From contig NZ_JAGPWD010000015.1 in NCBI RefSeq assembly GCF_018119395.1, forward strand, positions 1 through 64,000: a stretch of 64,000 nucleotides of DNA, in the 5' to 3' direction. The stretch is from Massilia sp. ZL223. GTDB lineage: Bacteria > Pseudomonadota > Gammaproteobacteria > Burkholderiales > Burkholderiaceae_D. Positions within the stretch are counted from its first letter, which is position 1. Each line of letters opens with the position of its first letter. Position numbers and translations under genes: made by a program. Positions 8,370-17,899 of the stretch are shown piece by piece. The notes under the pieces were generated by a model. That model was given only the letters and a program-made list of their open reading frames with translations. It made no database searches and was not told where the DNA came from.

Positions 8370-9707
8370 ATGCGCGCGACCTTCGCTATTCGCGCCGGTG
8401 CCGTGGGCCTCTTGCTGTCGCTGTCGGCGGGCGGCGCCGGCGCCGTCACCCTGCAGCAGGCCTACGAGGCCGCGCTGAAGCACGACCCGCAGTTCCGCAT
8501 GCGCTTCTACGAAAACGAATCCGGCAAGGAGCTGAGCAAGCTAGGACGCGCGCAGCTGCTGCCGAATATCGCCGGCAGCTTTTCCTACGGCAAGAACGTG
8601 GCCGACCAGGAATTCGCGCGCATCGGCGCGGCGCCGGTCGTGACCCATCCCAAATACACCAGCCGCTCAGGCGTGGTGCAGCTGCGCCAGCCGCTGTTCA
8701 ACCTGGACGCGATCATGCGCTACCGCCAGGGCAAGGTGCAGAGCGCCCAGAGCGGCGAGCTGTACGAGGCCGGCATCGACGAGGTGTCGGTGCGGGTGGT
8801 GAGTTCCTACCTGGACGTGCTGTTCGCCCAGGACCAGCTGGCGCTGGCGCGGGTGCAGCGCGACGCCCACCTGGAGCAGCAGAAGGTCAACCAGCGCCTG
8901 TTCGAAAAAGGCGAGGGCACCAAGACCGACATGCTGGAAACCCAGGCCCGGCTCGACCTGGCCGAAGCCCAGCTGATCGAATCCCAGGACAACCTGAAGG
9001 CCGCGCGCGAGACCCTGGAAGGGGTGATCGGCATGGATCCGGGCGAGCTGGAGCGCCTGGGCGACGATTTTCGCCCGCCGGCCCTGAACCCGTCCTCGTT
9101 CGAGGAATGGAGCAAGCTGGCGCTGGCGCGCAACAACCAGCTGGCGGCCGCCCGCCTGGCGGTCGAGAACGCGCGCCTGGACATCGGCCGCAACAAGGCC
9201 GGCCACCTGCCGCGCGTCGATTTCGTGGCCGTTTACAGCAAGGCCGACAGCGAAACCCTGAACTTCCTGGGCCAGGAAAACACCAACCGCCAGCTCGGCG
9301 TGCAGGTGAATATTCCGATCTATTCCGGCGGCGCCGTCAGCGCCAGCACGCGCCAGGCCGCGGCCAGCTACGGCCGGGCGCAGGCGGAACTGGATTCGCT
9401 GACCAACCAGACCCTGGTTGAGTTGCGAAAAGCCCACAGCCTGGTGACCAGCAGCGGACGCAAGATCGACGCCCTGATCAAGGCGGTCGAGTCGGGAAAG
9501 CTCCTGATGACCGCCACCGAGCAGAGCATCAAGGGCGGGGTGCGCATCAACCTCGACCTGCTCAACGCCCAGCAGCAGCTGTTCACCAGCCAGCGCGACC
9601 TGGCCCAGGCGCGCTACACCTACCTCGTCGGCTTGATGCGCCTGCGCGCGGCGGCCGGCACTCTGGAAAACGACGCGATCCGCGAGATCGCCGCCTACTT
9701 CCGCTGA
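8370..9707 (+). CDS. TolC-family outer-membrane protein of the T1SS
   Basis: A 445-residue outer-membrane channel-tunnel protein. A signal peptide (to about AGGAGA, residue 25) precedes two outer-membrane-efflux repeats; VTLQQAYEAALKHDP at the mature N-terminus is typical of the family. It completes the three-part type I exporter. The ATG at 8370 follows GAGGACTGAC one base after the HlyD stop; an in-frame GTG at 8358 is less likely because it would extend the signal peptide with MRTD. Confidence 0.92.
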   Translation: MRATFAIRAGAVGLLLSLSAGGAGAVTLQQAYEAALKHDPQFRMRFYENESGKELSKLGRAQLLPNIAGSFSYGKNVADQEFARIGAAPVVTHPKYTSRSGVVQLRQPLFNLDAIMRYRQGKVQSAQSGELYEAGIDEVSVRVVSSYLDVLFAQDQLALARVQRDAHLEQQKVNQRLFEKGEGTKTDMLETQARLDLAEAQLIESQDNLKAARETLEGVIGMDPGELERLGDDFRPPALNPSSFEEWSKLALARNNQLAAARLAVENARLDIGRNKAGHLPRVDFVAVYSKADSETLNFLGQENTNRQLGVQVNIPIYSGGAVSASTRQAAASYGRAQAELDSLTNQTLVELRKAHSLVTSSGRKIDALIKAVESGKLLMTATEQSIKGGVRINLDLLNAQQQLFTSQRDLAQARYTYLVGLMRLRAAAGTLENDAIREIAAYFR

Positions 9708-9747
9708 TCTTTCCGCATTCTCCGGAAACTCATCCATTGGCCCGTAG

Positions 9748-9775
9748 GGCGAACCCGGCAGTATCCGGGTTCGCC
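9748..9775 (+). terminator. Hairpin after the T1SS operon
   Basis: GGCGAACCCGG and CCGGGTTCGCC form a perfect 11-base-pair stem with a six-base loop, 40 bases after the tolC-like stop. There is no T-tract, so it may stop or stabilise the 3' end rather than act as a classical intrinsic terminator. Confidence 0.5.
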
Positions 9776-9935
9776 GTATGGCTGAGTTCTGTCGGTATTT
9801 ATCTGCAGTTAACTTGCTGCTATCTTTTGGGAAATATCGCTCAAAAGAAAGCATCTCACGCACTCTTCAGTTGTTTGCGCCGCTTTTTTGATGGTTGGAG
9901 TAGCATCGGCTCTACCAAACTTAAGGAGGCTCAAA

Positions 9936-10529
9936 ATGGCAGACAGTAATGCAATCGCAGTGCAGAAACTCTATGTGGCCTACTTCGGCCGTCCGGCGGA
10001 TCCGGGCGGCCTGAATTACTGGTTGAATGCACTGAGCTACAACCCCAACGCCCTGCTCGAGATTTCGCGCCAGTTCGGGCTGTCGCAAGAATACCGCGAC
10101 GAGTATGCGGGCATGACCAATCGCCAGATCGTCAGCAAGGTCTACGAGAACCTGTTCGCGCGCGAGGCGGACACGGGCGGCTTGAATTACTGGACCGACC
10201 TGATGGACCGCGGCGTGATCACGATCGACTACATCGTGACCGACGTGTCGCGAGCGGCGGCCGGCAACAGCGACGGCTTCCTCCTGAACGGCAAGGCCTC
10301 GGCGGCGCACACCTTCACCACCCGTCTCGACCAGCCGAACGAAGTCGCGGCCTATGCGGGCGAGGCTGCGATCAATGTCGCGGTCGATTTCGTCACGTCG
10401 GTGAAGGATATCCAGAGCGCGGCCGCAGGCAACGACCCGGGCTATGTGGATACCTGGATCACCAAGATGATGTCGCCGCCGACCGGCATGGACGACATCA
10501 CGATTGTAGGCAGCCCGACCGGTTTCTGA
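9936..10529 (+). CDS. DUF4214 two-repeat protein, possible T1SS substrate
   Basis: A 197-residue protein without a Sec signal peptide. Two DUF4214-type repeats are visible: QKLYVAYFGRPADPGGLNYW (10-29) and SKVYENLFAREADTGGLNYW (67-86). The tail ends in hydrophobic, small residues (DDITIVGSPTGF). The start is set by AAGGAGG six bases before the ATG. It lies 228 bases downstream of a complete type I exporter on the same strand, after a hairpin, so it is probably transcribed from its own promoter. Export through that system is inferred from position and from lack of a Sec signal; no RTX repeats are present. Confidence 0.8.
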   Translation: MADSNAIAVQKLYVAYFGRPADPGGLNYWLNALSYNPNALLEISRQFGLSQEYRDEYAGMTNRQIVSKVYENLFAREADTGGLNYWTDLMDRGVITIDYIVTDVSRAAAGNSDGFLLNGKASAAHTFTTRLDQPNEVAAYAGEAAINVAVDFVTSVKDIQSAAAGNDPGYVDTWITKMMSPPTGMDDITIVGSPTGF

Positions 10530-10646
10530 CTGACTTAGCTGATTCTGCTTAGCTGTTCCTGAATTCGCACGGACCTGGCGTCCGCGCAAACGTGAAAGAA
10601 TATTTCAAACGCTGTGCCGCGTTGAAAGAAACTCACGCAAACTGCA

Positions 10647-11522
10647 TCATGCAGCTGCACCTTGCCCGGAGGCCGCTTCTCCCGCGGTCTCCGGCGCGCA
10701 ATGCGGGCAAGACACTCCCACCACATACTGCGGCGACAATTGCTGGCGCGGCGTCACCACGGCGCGGCAGGCGAAGCATTGGGCGGTTTCGGTCGGTTCC
10801 AGCTTGGGATTGAGGGCGGTGCGGTAGTCGAACACGAAGCAGTCGCCCGTGTAGTGGTCGCCGCCGACTTCCTCGAAATACTTCAGGATGCCGCCTTCGA
10901 GCTGGTAAACACGGTCGTAGCCGATGTTTTTCATGTGGATCGCCGCTTTTTCGCAGCGGATGCCGCCGGTGCAGAAGGTGACGACGGTCTTGCCGGCCAG
11001 CTCATCCTTGTGCTGGGCCGCGACTTCCGGGAATTCGGTGAACTTGTCGATGCGGTAGTCGAGCGTGTTGTTGAAGGTGCCGACATCGACCTCGAAGGCA
11101 TTGCGGGTTTCCATCATCACCACCGGCACGCCCTCGTCGTCGTGGCCCTGGTCGAGCCAGCGCTTGAGCGTCTGCGGATCGACCGAGGGTGCACGGCCGA
11201 GTTCCGGCTTGATCAGGGGCATGCGCATGGTGATGATCTCTTTCTTGATCTTCACCAGCATGCGCTTGTGCGACTGCTCGGCCGACAGGCTTTCCTTCCA
11301 CTCCAGGTCCGCCAGGCGGGCGTCACTGCGCACCCAGGCCAGGTACTGGTCGATGTGCTCGCGCGTACCCGAGAGGAACATGTTGATGCCTTCCGGGGTC
11401 AGCAGCACGGTGCCCTTCAGGCCCAGTTCGTTGCACAGGTCCTGGTATTGCGGACGCAGCTCTTCCAAGTTGTCGAGCGTGACGAATTTGTAGGCGGCGA
11501 TGTTGACGTACTGGGTGGACAT
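10647..11522 (-). CDS. trhO: tRNA uridine(34) hydroxylase (rhodanese family)
   Basis: A 291-residue TrhO/YceA protein that makes 5-hydroxyuridine at the wobble position of tRNA. The N-terminal acylphosphatase-like domain is followed by a rhodanese domain with active-site loop [12 protein letters not shown] (C184 as the likely catalytic cysteine). The C-terminus has paired cysteines (CFACR and CPHC) that probably bind metal, then an Ala/Gly-rich end. The ATG at 11520-11522 gives the family N-terminus ([14 protein letters not shown]); an upstream in-frame ATG would add 18 unusual residues. It is divergent from dnaE. Confidence 0.92.
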   Translation of the reverse strand: MSTQYVNIAAYKFVTLDNLEELRPQYQDLCNELGLKGTVLLTPEGINMFLSGTREHIDQYLAWVRSDARLADLEWKESLSAEQSHKRMLVKIKKEIITMRMPLIKPELGRAPSVDPQTLKRWLDQGHDDEGVPVVMMETRNAFEVDVGTFNNTLDYRIDKFTEFPEVAAQHKDELAGKTVVTFCTGGIRCEKAAIHMKNIGYDRVYQLEGGILKYFEEVGGDHYTGDCFVFDYRTALNPKLEPTETAQCFACRAVVTPRQQLSPQYVVGVSCPHCAPETAGEAASGQGAAA

Positions 11523-11552
11523 GGCGGATACGCGGTGAAAAGTCAAGGCGAT

Positions 11553-11558
11553 ATTATA
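11553..11558 (-). promoter_or_regulatory. Possible -10 box of trhO
   Basis: Read on the minus strand this is a perfect TATAAT, 31 bases before the trhO ATG. The matching -35 region is poor, so only the -10 element is claimed. Confidence 0.35.
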
Positions 11559-11726
11559 AGGCAGGGTGGGGTGCATGCCGCTGGGTCAGGGCATTCTTGG
11601 TCGGTTGGCGTACTCGGCAAGCAACAATGTTGCTGGATGGTATGCACGCCCGTTGTCGTGTTTATAAGCAACAGCCAGACCCGCGTATTGCTTCATCGCA
11701 CCGCCCGAGCAAGGTAAAATGTCAGG

Positions 11727-14700
11727 ATGACCTCCCCGATCTTCACCCACCTGCGTGTCCACTCCGAGTACTCCATCGTCGACGGCCTGGTCCGTATTGA
11801 CGAGCTGGTGGGCGCGGCCGCCAAGGACCAGCAGCCAGCGCTGGCCGTTACCGACCTGGCCAACACGTTCTGCCTGGTGCGCTTCTACAAGGCGGCGCGC
11901 GGCAAGGGGATCAAGCCGATCGTCGGGGTCGACGCCTGGATCACCAACGACGACAACCGCGACAAACCTTTCCGCCTGCTGATCCTGGCCAAGAACCGCA
12001 CCGGCTACCTGCAGCTGTGCGACCTGCTGTCCAAGGCCTGGCTCACCAACCAGTACAAGGGCAGGGCGGAGATCCGCGTCGAATGGCTCGAAGCCCTGGC
12101 CACCAGCGTTTCGACCCTGGAACCGGAGACCCCGCAGCACGACGCCCTGATCGTGCTCTCGGGCGCCCACTTCGGCGACATCGGCCAGGCCATCGACAAC
12201 GGCGACCTGGCCAAGGCGGAAGCCGCGGCCCAGCGCTGGGCGCGCATCTTCCCCGGCCACTTCTACATCGAGATCCAGCGCGCCGGCCAGCCCAACCAGG
12301 AGCAGCAGGTGCGCCACTCGGTGGCGCTGGCCTCGCGCCTCGGCCTGCCGGTGGTGGCCACCCACCCGGTGCAGTTCCTCAGCAAGGACGAATTCATCGC
12401 CCACGAAGCGCGCGTCTGCATCGCCGAGGGCGAGATGCTGGCCAACGCCAAGCGCGTGCGCCGCTTCAACGAAGAGATGTGCTTCAAGTCGCAGGAAGAG
12501 ATGGCGCGCCTGTTCGCCGACCTGCCGGGCGCGCTCGCCAACTCGGTGGAGATCGCCAAGCGCTGCAACGTCACCCTCACCCTGGGCAAGCCGCAGCTGC
12601 CGAACTTCCCGACCCCGGGCATGACCATCGACGAATACCTGGTGGCCGAGACCAAGAAGGGCCTGGAGGAGCGCCTGGTGCAGCTCTACCCGGATCCGGT
12701 ACAGCGCGAGAAGGAGCGCCCCCGCTACGAAGCGCGCCTGGAGTTCGAGAACCAGACGATCATCAACATGAAGTTCCCTGGATACTTCCTGATCGTTGCG
12801 GAGTTCATCCAGTGGGGCAAGAACAACGGCGTGCCGATCGGTCCGGGCCGCGGCTCGGGCGCCGGCTCGCTGGTCGCCTACGCGCTCAAGATCACCGACC
12901 TCGACCCGCTCAAGTACAACCTGCTGTTCGAACGCTTCCTGAACCCGGAACGCGTCTCGATGCCCGACTTCGACATCGACTTTTGCCAGGAAAAGCGCGA
13001 ACTGGTGATCCAGCACGTGAAAGACCTGTACGGCCGCGACGCGGTGTCGCAGATCGCGACCTTCGGCACCATGGCGGCCAAGGGCGCGATCCGCGACGTC
13101 GGCCGCGTGCTCGATTTCGGCTACAACTTCTGCGACGGCGTCTCCAAGCTGATTCCCTTCAAGCCGGGCAAGCAGGTCTCGATCGCCGAGGCGATCGAAG
13201 AGGAACCGCTGCTCAAGGAGCGCCTCGAGAACGAGGAAGAGGTCAAGCAGCTGCTCGAGCTGGCGCAGCAGGTGGAAGGCATCACCCGTAACATCGGCAT
13301 GCACGCCGGCGGCGTGCTGATCGCCCCCGGCAAGCTGACCGATTTCTGCCCGCTCTACACCCAGTCCGGCGACTCGGGCGTGGTCTCGCAATACGACAAG
13401 GACGACGTGGAAGCCGTCGGCCTGGTGAAGTTCGACTTCCTGGGCCTGACCACCCTGACCATCCTCGACCGCGCGGTCAACTACATCCGCGCGCTCGACC
13501 CGGCCGACGCCGACTTCAACCTCGAAACCTTGCCGCTCACCGACCGGCCGTCGTACAAGCTGCTCTCCGACGCCAAGACGGTCGCGATCTTCCAGCTTGA
13601 ATCGCGCGGCATGCAGGGCATGCTGAAGGATGCGCGCCCCGACCGCTTCGAGGACATCATCGCGCTGGTGGCGCTCTACCGCCCGGGCCCGATGGACCTG
13701 ATTCCCGACTTCTGCAAGCGCAAGCACGGCGAGAAGTTCGACTACCCCGATCCGCGCACCGAGTCCATCCTGTCCGAGACCTACGGCATCATGGTCTACC
13801 AGGAGCAGGTGATGCAGATGGCGCAGATCGTGGGCGGCTATTCGCTCGGCGGCGCGGACATGCTGCGCCGCGCGATGGGCAAGAAGAAGGCCGAGGAGAT
13901 GGCCGAGCACCGCGCGATCTTCCGCGCCGGCGCCGCCAAGGACGGCCTGTCGCAAGAGAAGGCCGACGAGATCTTCGACTTGATGGAGAAGTTCGCGGGC
14001 TACGGCTTCAACAAGTCGCACGCCGCCGCCTACGCGCTGCTGTCCTACCACACGGCCTACCTCAAGGTCCATCACACCGCCGCGTTCATGGCAGCCAACA
14101 TGTCGCTGGCCATGGAAGACACGGACAAGATCAAGATCCTGGTCGAGGACGCGATCGACGTCTGCAAGCTGACCATCCTGCCGCCGGACGTCAACGAATC
14201 GCATTTCCGCTTCACCCCGGAAGGCCCGCCGCGCTCCGTCACCGGCAAGCAGGTGGCCAACATCCGCTACGGCCTGGGCGGCGTGAAGGGCGCCGGCCAG
14301 GGCGCGATCGAGGCGATCATCGCGGCGCGCGAATCGGGCGGCAGGTTCAAGGACCTGTTCGACTTCTGCAAGCGCGTGGACCGCAAGCAGATCAACCGCC
14401 GCACCGTCGAATCCCTCATTCGGGCGGGCGCGATGGACTGCTTCGGCGTCGACCGCGCGGTCTTGCTGGCATCGGTCGGCTTCGCCATCGAAGTGGCGGA
14501 CCAGGCGGCCGCCTCGGCCAACCAGGTCAGCCTGTTCGGCGGCGACGACAGCGACCTGGTGGCCCCGCCGGAATACGTCAAGGCCACGCCCTGGACCGAC
14601 CGCCAGAAGCTGGCGGAGGAAAAGATCGCGCTCGGCTACTACCTGTCGGGCCACATGTTCGACTCCTATGCGGCCGAGGTGCGGCGCTTCGCCAAGACCA

Positions 14701-15221
14701 AGCTCAAGGACCTGGAGCCCTCGCGCGATCCGCGCATGCTGTGCGGCGTGATCACCGGCGTGCGCACCCAGATGACCCAGCGCGGCAAGATCCTGATCGT
14801 CTCGCTGGACGACAAGACCGGCGTGGTCGAAGTGACCATCTACAGCGAGCTGTTCGAGGCCAACAAGAACATCTTCAAGGAAGACGAATTCCTGCTGGTG
14901 GTCGGCAAGGTGTCGGAAGACCGCTTCAACGGCGGCCTGCGCATCACCGCCGAGAAGGCGTTCGACATCGCGGCCTCGCGCATCCAGTACGGCCACAAGC
15001 TGGAGATGGACCTGGCCACCACGGTCAGCCCGGCCAAGATCGCCGAGGTGCTGCAGCCCTACCGCGTGCAGGACGGCTTGCCGGTCAGCCTGCGCATCAG
15101 CCCGCAGGGCATCGAATGCGTGATGCAGCTGGGCGACGACTGGCGCGTGGCGCCTTCCGACCAGCTCAAGCATGCGCTCGAGCTCACGCTCGGGGCGAAG
15201 GGCGTGGCGGTCGAATACTGA
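11727..15221 (+). CDS. dnaE: DNA polymerase III alpha subunit
   Basis: The replicative polymerase subunit, 1164 residues, matching the usual DnaE length. It opens with a PHP domain (FTHLRVHSEYSIVDG). The palm contains PDFDID (residues ~413-418) with the catalytic aspartates. YGIMVYQEQVMQMAQ and GYGFNKSHAAAYALLSY are DnaE signatures. A C-terminal OB-fold follows (LCGVITGVRTQMTQRGK, ~residue 1000). It is a single-gene unit divergent from trhO and ends in a clear terminator. Confidence 0.97.
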   Translation: MTSPIFTHLRVHSEYSIVDGLVRIDELVGAAAKDQQPALAVTDLANTFCLVRFYKAARGKGIKPIVGVDAWITNDDNRDKPFRLLILAKNRTGYLQLCDLLSKAWLTNQYKGRAEIRVEWLEALATSVSTLEPETPQHDALIVLSGAHFGDIGQAIDNGDLAKAEAAAQRWARIFPGHFYIEIQRAGQPNQEQQVRHSVALASRLGLPVVATHPVQFLSKDEFIAHEARVCIAEGEMLANAKRVRRFNEEMCFKSQEEMARLFADLPGALANSVEIAKRCNVTLTLGKPQLPNFPTPGMTIDEYLVAETKKGLEERLVQLYPDPVQREKERPRYEARLEFENQTIINMKFPGYFLIVAEFIQWGKNNGVPIGPGRGSGAGSLVAYALKITDLDPLKYNLLFERFLNPERVSMPDFDIDFCQEKRELVIQHVKDLYGRDAVSQIATFGTMAAKGAIRDVGRVLDFGYNFCDGVSKLIPFKPGKQVSIAEAIEEEPLLKERLENEEEVKQLLELAQQVEGITRNIGMHAGGVLIAPGKLTDFCPLYTQSGDSGVVSQYDKDDVEAVGLVKFDFLGLTTLTILDRAVNYIRALDPADADFNLETLPLTDRPSYKLLSDAKTVAIFQLESRGMQGMLKDARPDRFEDIIALVALYRPGPMDLIPDFCKRKHGEKFDYPDPRTESILSETYGIMVYQEQVMQMAQIVGGYSLGGADMLRRAMGKKKAEEMAEHRAIFRAGAAKDGLSQEKADEIFDLMEKFAGYGFNKSHAAAYALLSYHTAYLKVHHTAAFMAANMSLAMEDTDKIKILVEDAIDVCKLTILPPDVNESHFRFTPEGPPRSVTGKQVANIRYGLGGVKGAGQGAIEAIIAARESGGRFKDLFDFCKRVDRKQINRRTVESLIRAGAMDCFGVDRAVLLASVGFAIEVADQAAASANQVSLFGGDDSDLVAPPEYVKATPWTDRQKLAEEKIALGYYLSGHMFDSYAAEVRRFAKTKLKDLEPSRDPRMLCGVITGVRTQMTQRGKILIVSLDDKTGVVEVTIYSELFEANKNIFKEDEFLLVVGKVSEDRFNGGLRITAEKAFDIAASRIQYGHKLEMDLATTVSPAKIAEVLQPYRVQDGLPVSLRISPQGIECVMQLGDDWRVAPSDQLKHALELTLGAKGVAVEY

Positions 15222-15243
15222 TTCGTCCACCGCGCTTGACCGG

Positions 15244-15276
15244 ACGGCGCGCCTGCGGGTGCGCCGTTTGCTTTTT
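15244..15276 (+). terminator. Intrinsic terminator of dnaE
   Basis: ACGGCGC and GCGCCGT form a 7-base-pair stem around a 10-base loop, followed by TTGCTTTTTGG, 23 bases after the dnaE stop. Confidence 0.75.
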
Positions 15277-15403
15277 GGTAGTTGCGGATTCGCTACACCG
15301 GTGGCACGAATCTCAGCGCCGGCACGTACGTAGCATCCACATTCCATAAATAAAATTGCCGTACTTAAACTTTAGCCATCGAGTTTCCCCGGGCGCGAAC
15401 GAT

Positions 15404-15422
15404 ATATTTACAGGATAAATAT
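15404..15422. promoter_or_regulatory. AT-rich palindrome upstream of chemoreceptor
   Basis: ATATTTACAGGATAAATAT has perfect 7-base arms around five bases, 44 bases before the chemoreceptor start. It is a candidate operator of unknown regulator. Confidence 0.4.
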
Positions 15423-15466
15423 GCATCCCGGGTGCCGCGCAGCCGGGACAACCTGGAGGGGAACCG

Positions 15467-17059
15467 ATGAAATTGAGCTTTCGTACCAAACTTTTCCTGC
15501 CGCTCGTGCTCAGCTGGCTGTGCCTGCTGACCGTGGTGTCTTTCAACGTCATGCGCGACCGCAGCCTGCGCATGGAAGAGCGCAAGACCCAGCTCGGCAA
15601 TGCCGGCGAGATGGCGCTCTCGATCGCCAAGGAATTCGGCGCCCTGGCCGCCTCGAAGGCCTTGCCGGAAGACGAAGCCAGGCAGCAGGCGCTGGCCCGC
15701 ATCAAGGCGCTGCGCTACGGCGAGAGCGGCTACCTGCTGGTCTTCAACGACAAGCAGGTGCTGATGCATCCGATCAAGCCCGAGCTGGTCGGCGCCAGCG
15801 TCGACGCGACCAAGGACCAGGAAGGCCGTCAGGTCTACCTGGACGCCCTCAAGGCGGTGCAGGACGGCGGCCGCGGCTTCACGGAATTCGTCTGGCCCAA
15901 GCCCGGCAGCACCACGCCCGAACCCAAGCTGGCCTTCAACATCCAGTACCAGCCCTGGAACTGGACCATCATGACCGGCCTGTACGTCGACGACGTGGAC
16001 GCCGCCTTCCACCGTTCGGTCGCCACCTCGGCCGTGATGCTGGCCGTGATCGGCCTGCTGCTGACCGGCGTCGTGCTGGCGGTGGTGCGCAGCATCGAGC
16101 GTTCGGTGGGCGGCGAGCCGGAAGCCGCGGCCGAGGCGGCGCGCCGTATCGCCTCGGGCGACCTGAGCGTGCCGGTGGAGATCCGTCCGGGCGACCAGCA
16201 CAGCCTGATGTTCGCGATGAAGAGCATGCGCGACGCGCTGGCCGGCATCGTCAGCCAGGTGCGCAGCGGCACCGACACCATCGCCACCGCCTCCTGCCAG
16301 ATCGCGGCCGGCAACCAGGACTTGTCCTCGCGCACCGAGGAGCAGGCCTCCTCGCTGGAAGAAACCGCGTCCTCGATGGAAGAGCTGACCTCGACCGTCA
16401 AGCAGAGCGCGGACAATGCGCGCGAAGCCAACGCGCTGGCGCAGTCGGCGTCCACGGTGGCCGACCGCGGCGGCGAGGTGGTGTCCCAGGTGGTGAACAC
16501 CATGGCCTCGATCAACGAGTCCTCGAAGAAGGTGGTGGACATCATCGGCGTCATCGACGGCATCGCCTTCCAGACCAACATCCTGGCGCTGAACGCGGCG
16601 GTGGAAGCCGCCCGCGCCGGCGAGCAGGGCAGGGGCTTCGCGGTGGTCGCGACCGAGGTGCGCAACCTGGCGCAGCGCTCGGCGGCGGCGGCCAAGGAAA
16701 TCAAGGCCCTGATCAGCGACTCGGTCGCCAAGGTGGACGACGGCGCGCGCCTGGTCGACCAGGCCGGCACGACCATGAAGGACATCGTCGACAGCGTGCA
16801 GCGCGTGACCTCGATCATCGGCGAGATCATGGTGGCGACGCAGGAACAGACCCTGGGGATCGAGCAGATCAACCAGGCGATCGGGCAGATGGACCAGGTG
16901 ACGCAGCAGAATGCGTCGCTGGTCGAGGAAGCGGCGGCGGCGTCGGAGACCATGCAGCACCAGGCGGCGCAGCTGGCCGAGGTGGTGAGCGTGTTCAAGG
17001 TGGGGGATGGGGCGCGGCGTGTTGGGTCGCCTAAAGCGGTGAAGTTGATTGCTGCGTAA
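15467..17059 (+). CDS. Methyl-accepting chemotaxis protein with single Cache domain
   Basis: A 530-residue transmembrane chemoreceptor. The first membrane segment is ~residues 8-27. The periplasmic sensor (~30-185) has the sCache_2 features GYLLVFNDKQVLMHPIKPELVG and WNWTIMTGLYVDDVD, a domain that commonly binds small organic acids. The second membrane segment is ~188-208, followed by HAMP and a signalling domain with the hairpin tip GIAFQTNILALNAAVEAARAG. No C-terminal CheR/CheB docking pentapeptide is present. The ribosome-binding site is TGGAGGGG. The ligand cannot be read from sequence. Confidence 0.93.
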   Translation: MKLSFRTKLFLPLVLSWLCLLTVVSFNVMRDRSLRMEERKTQLGNAGEMALSIAKEFGALAASKALPEDEARQQALARIKALRYGESGYLLVFNDKQVLMHPIKPELVGASVDATKDQEGRQVYLDALKAVQDGGRGFTEFVWPKPGSTTPEPKLAFNIQYQPWNWTIMTGLYVDDVDAAFHRSVATSAVMLAVIGLLLTGVVLAVVRSIERSVGGEPEAAAEAARRIASGDLSVPVEIRPGDQHSLMFAMKSMRDALAGIVSQVRSGTDTIATASCQIAAGNQDLSSRTEEQASSLEETASSMEELTSTVKQSADNAREANALAQSASTVADRGGEVVSQVVNTMASINESSKKVVDIIGVIDGIAFQTNILALNAAVEAARAGEQGRGFAVVATEVRNLAQRSAAAAKEIKALISDSVAKVDDGARLVDQAGTTMKDIVDSVQRVTSIIGEIMVATQEQTLGIEQINQAIGQMDQVTQQNASLVEEAAAASETMQHQAAQLAEVVSVFKVGDGARRVGSPKAVKLIAA

Positions 17060-17067
17060 GTGGTGCG

Positions 17068-17185
17068 AAACTTGGGTCCCGGCCTGCGCGGGGACGACGT
17101 GCTTATGTACGTGTCCGAAGCCGAGGCTGTAGCCTTCCCGCTCTCTACAACAACGTCGTCCCGGCGCAGGCCGGGACCCAAGTTT
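17068..17185. repeat. REP-like inverted pair 1
   Basis: Two 33-base copies (17068-17100 and 17153-17185) face each other with one mismatch, 52 bases apart. Each begins AAACTTGGGTCCCGGCCTGC and ends in GACGACGT in its own direction. The pair lies between the convergent ends of the chemoreceptor and PepSY genes. Confidence 0.85.
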
Positions 17186-17197
17186 GCGTGAACACCG

Positions 17198-17899
17198 TCA
17201 GCGCCTCCTCTTCCCCGGCACAATCTCCGCCACCCTGAACGTGGCCACCAGCAGCCACAATCCCCCCAGCGTCAGCAGCAAGCCCACCCCGGCGCTGGTC
17301 ACCACCAGCGGATGATTGAAATCCGTCCGCTCCCGGTAATCCATGATGTGCAGCATCCAGAAGAAATCGAACAGCCGCCAGGTGCTGTTCCGGTGCGGCA
17401 GCACCTCGCCGGTCTGTTCCGACACGTAGATCGTGGTCGTATCGGCGTCGAGCACGTACACCCGCCACACCCGCCCGCCATGGTCGCGCACCTCCGGCGT
17501 CGACACCAGCAGCTGCGGCGCCAGCATCGGCATGTTCCCCTTGTACGAAGCGCGCGCCAGGCGCGCCGCCATGCCGGCGTCGACCCGCACGGGCTTGCCG
17601 TCGCGCGCATCCGCCAGCCAGCCGTTCTTCCCCTGCGCCAGCCGGTACACCGGCAGCTGGTCCAGCCAGCCGGTCGCGATCCGGTCCACCGGCCGCTCCT
17701 GCACAGCCAGCACCTGGCCCACCGGCAGCGCATCCGCGATCCACGGCCGCACGGCAGGCGCCGGCGCGCGGCTGTTCAGGCCATGCACCTTGTGCATGTC
17801 GAGCAGGCTCATGACCAGGCCGCTCGCGACCCATAGCAGGAACTGCAGGCCGATCACCAGGCCCAGCCACTTGTGGGCGATGCGCATCATCCGGGTCAT
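17198..17899 (-). CDS. PepSY-type membrane protein, second copy
   Basis: A 233-residue inner-membrane protein with an N-terminal membrane segment (HKWLGLVIGLQFLLWVASGL), a periplasmic PepSY-like part containing TTIYVSEQTGEVLPHRN, the conserved WMLHIMDYRER motif and a C-terminal membrane segment (VVTSAGVGLLLTLGGLWLLV). PepSY-associated proteins often accompany iron uptake or surface redox systems; the role here is unknown. It has exactly the same length and layout as the neighbouring gene, so the two are tandem duplicates. The start overlaps the upstream stop as ATGA. Confidence 0.8.
   Translation of the reverse strand: MTRMMRIAHKWLGLVIGLQFLLWVASGLVMSLLDMHKVHGLNSRAPAPAVRPWIADALPVGQVLAVQERPVDRIATGWLDQLPVYRLAQGKNGWLADARDGKPVRVDAGMAARLARASYKGNMPMLAPQLLVSTPEVRDHGGRVWRVYVLDADTTTIYVSEQTGEVLPHRNSTWRLFDFFWMLHIMDYRERTDFNHPLVVTSAGVGLLLTLGGLWLLVATFRVAEIVPGKRRR

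Noticed and set aside
5241..10529. Search for an RTX toxin or haem-binding substrate of the T1SS
   Set aside because: No glycine-rich GGxGxDxUx nonapeptide repeats or HasA-like gene is present in the window.
11586..15347. A 1253-codon minus-strand open frame antisense to dnaE
   Set aside because: Its composition (Val/Gly/Arg/His/Gln-rich) is typical of the complement of a high-GC gene and dnaE is unmistakable on the other strand.
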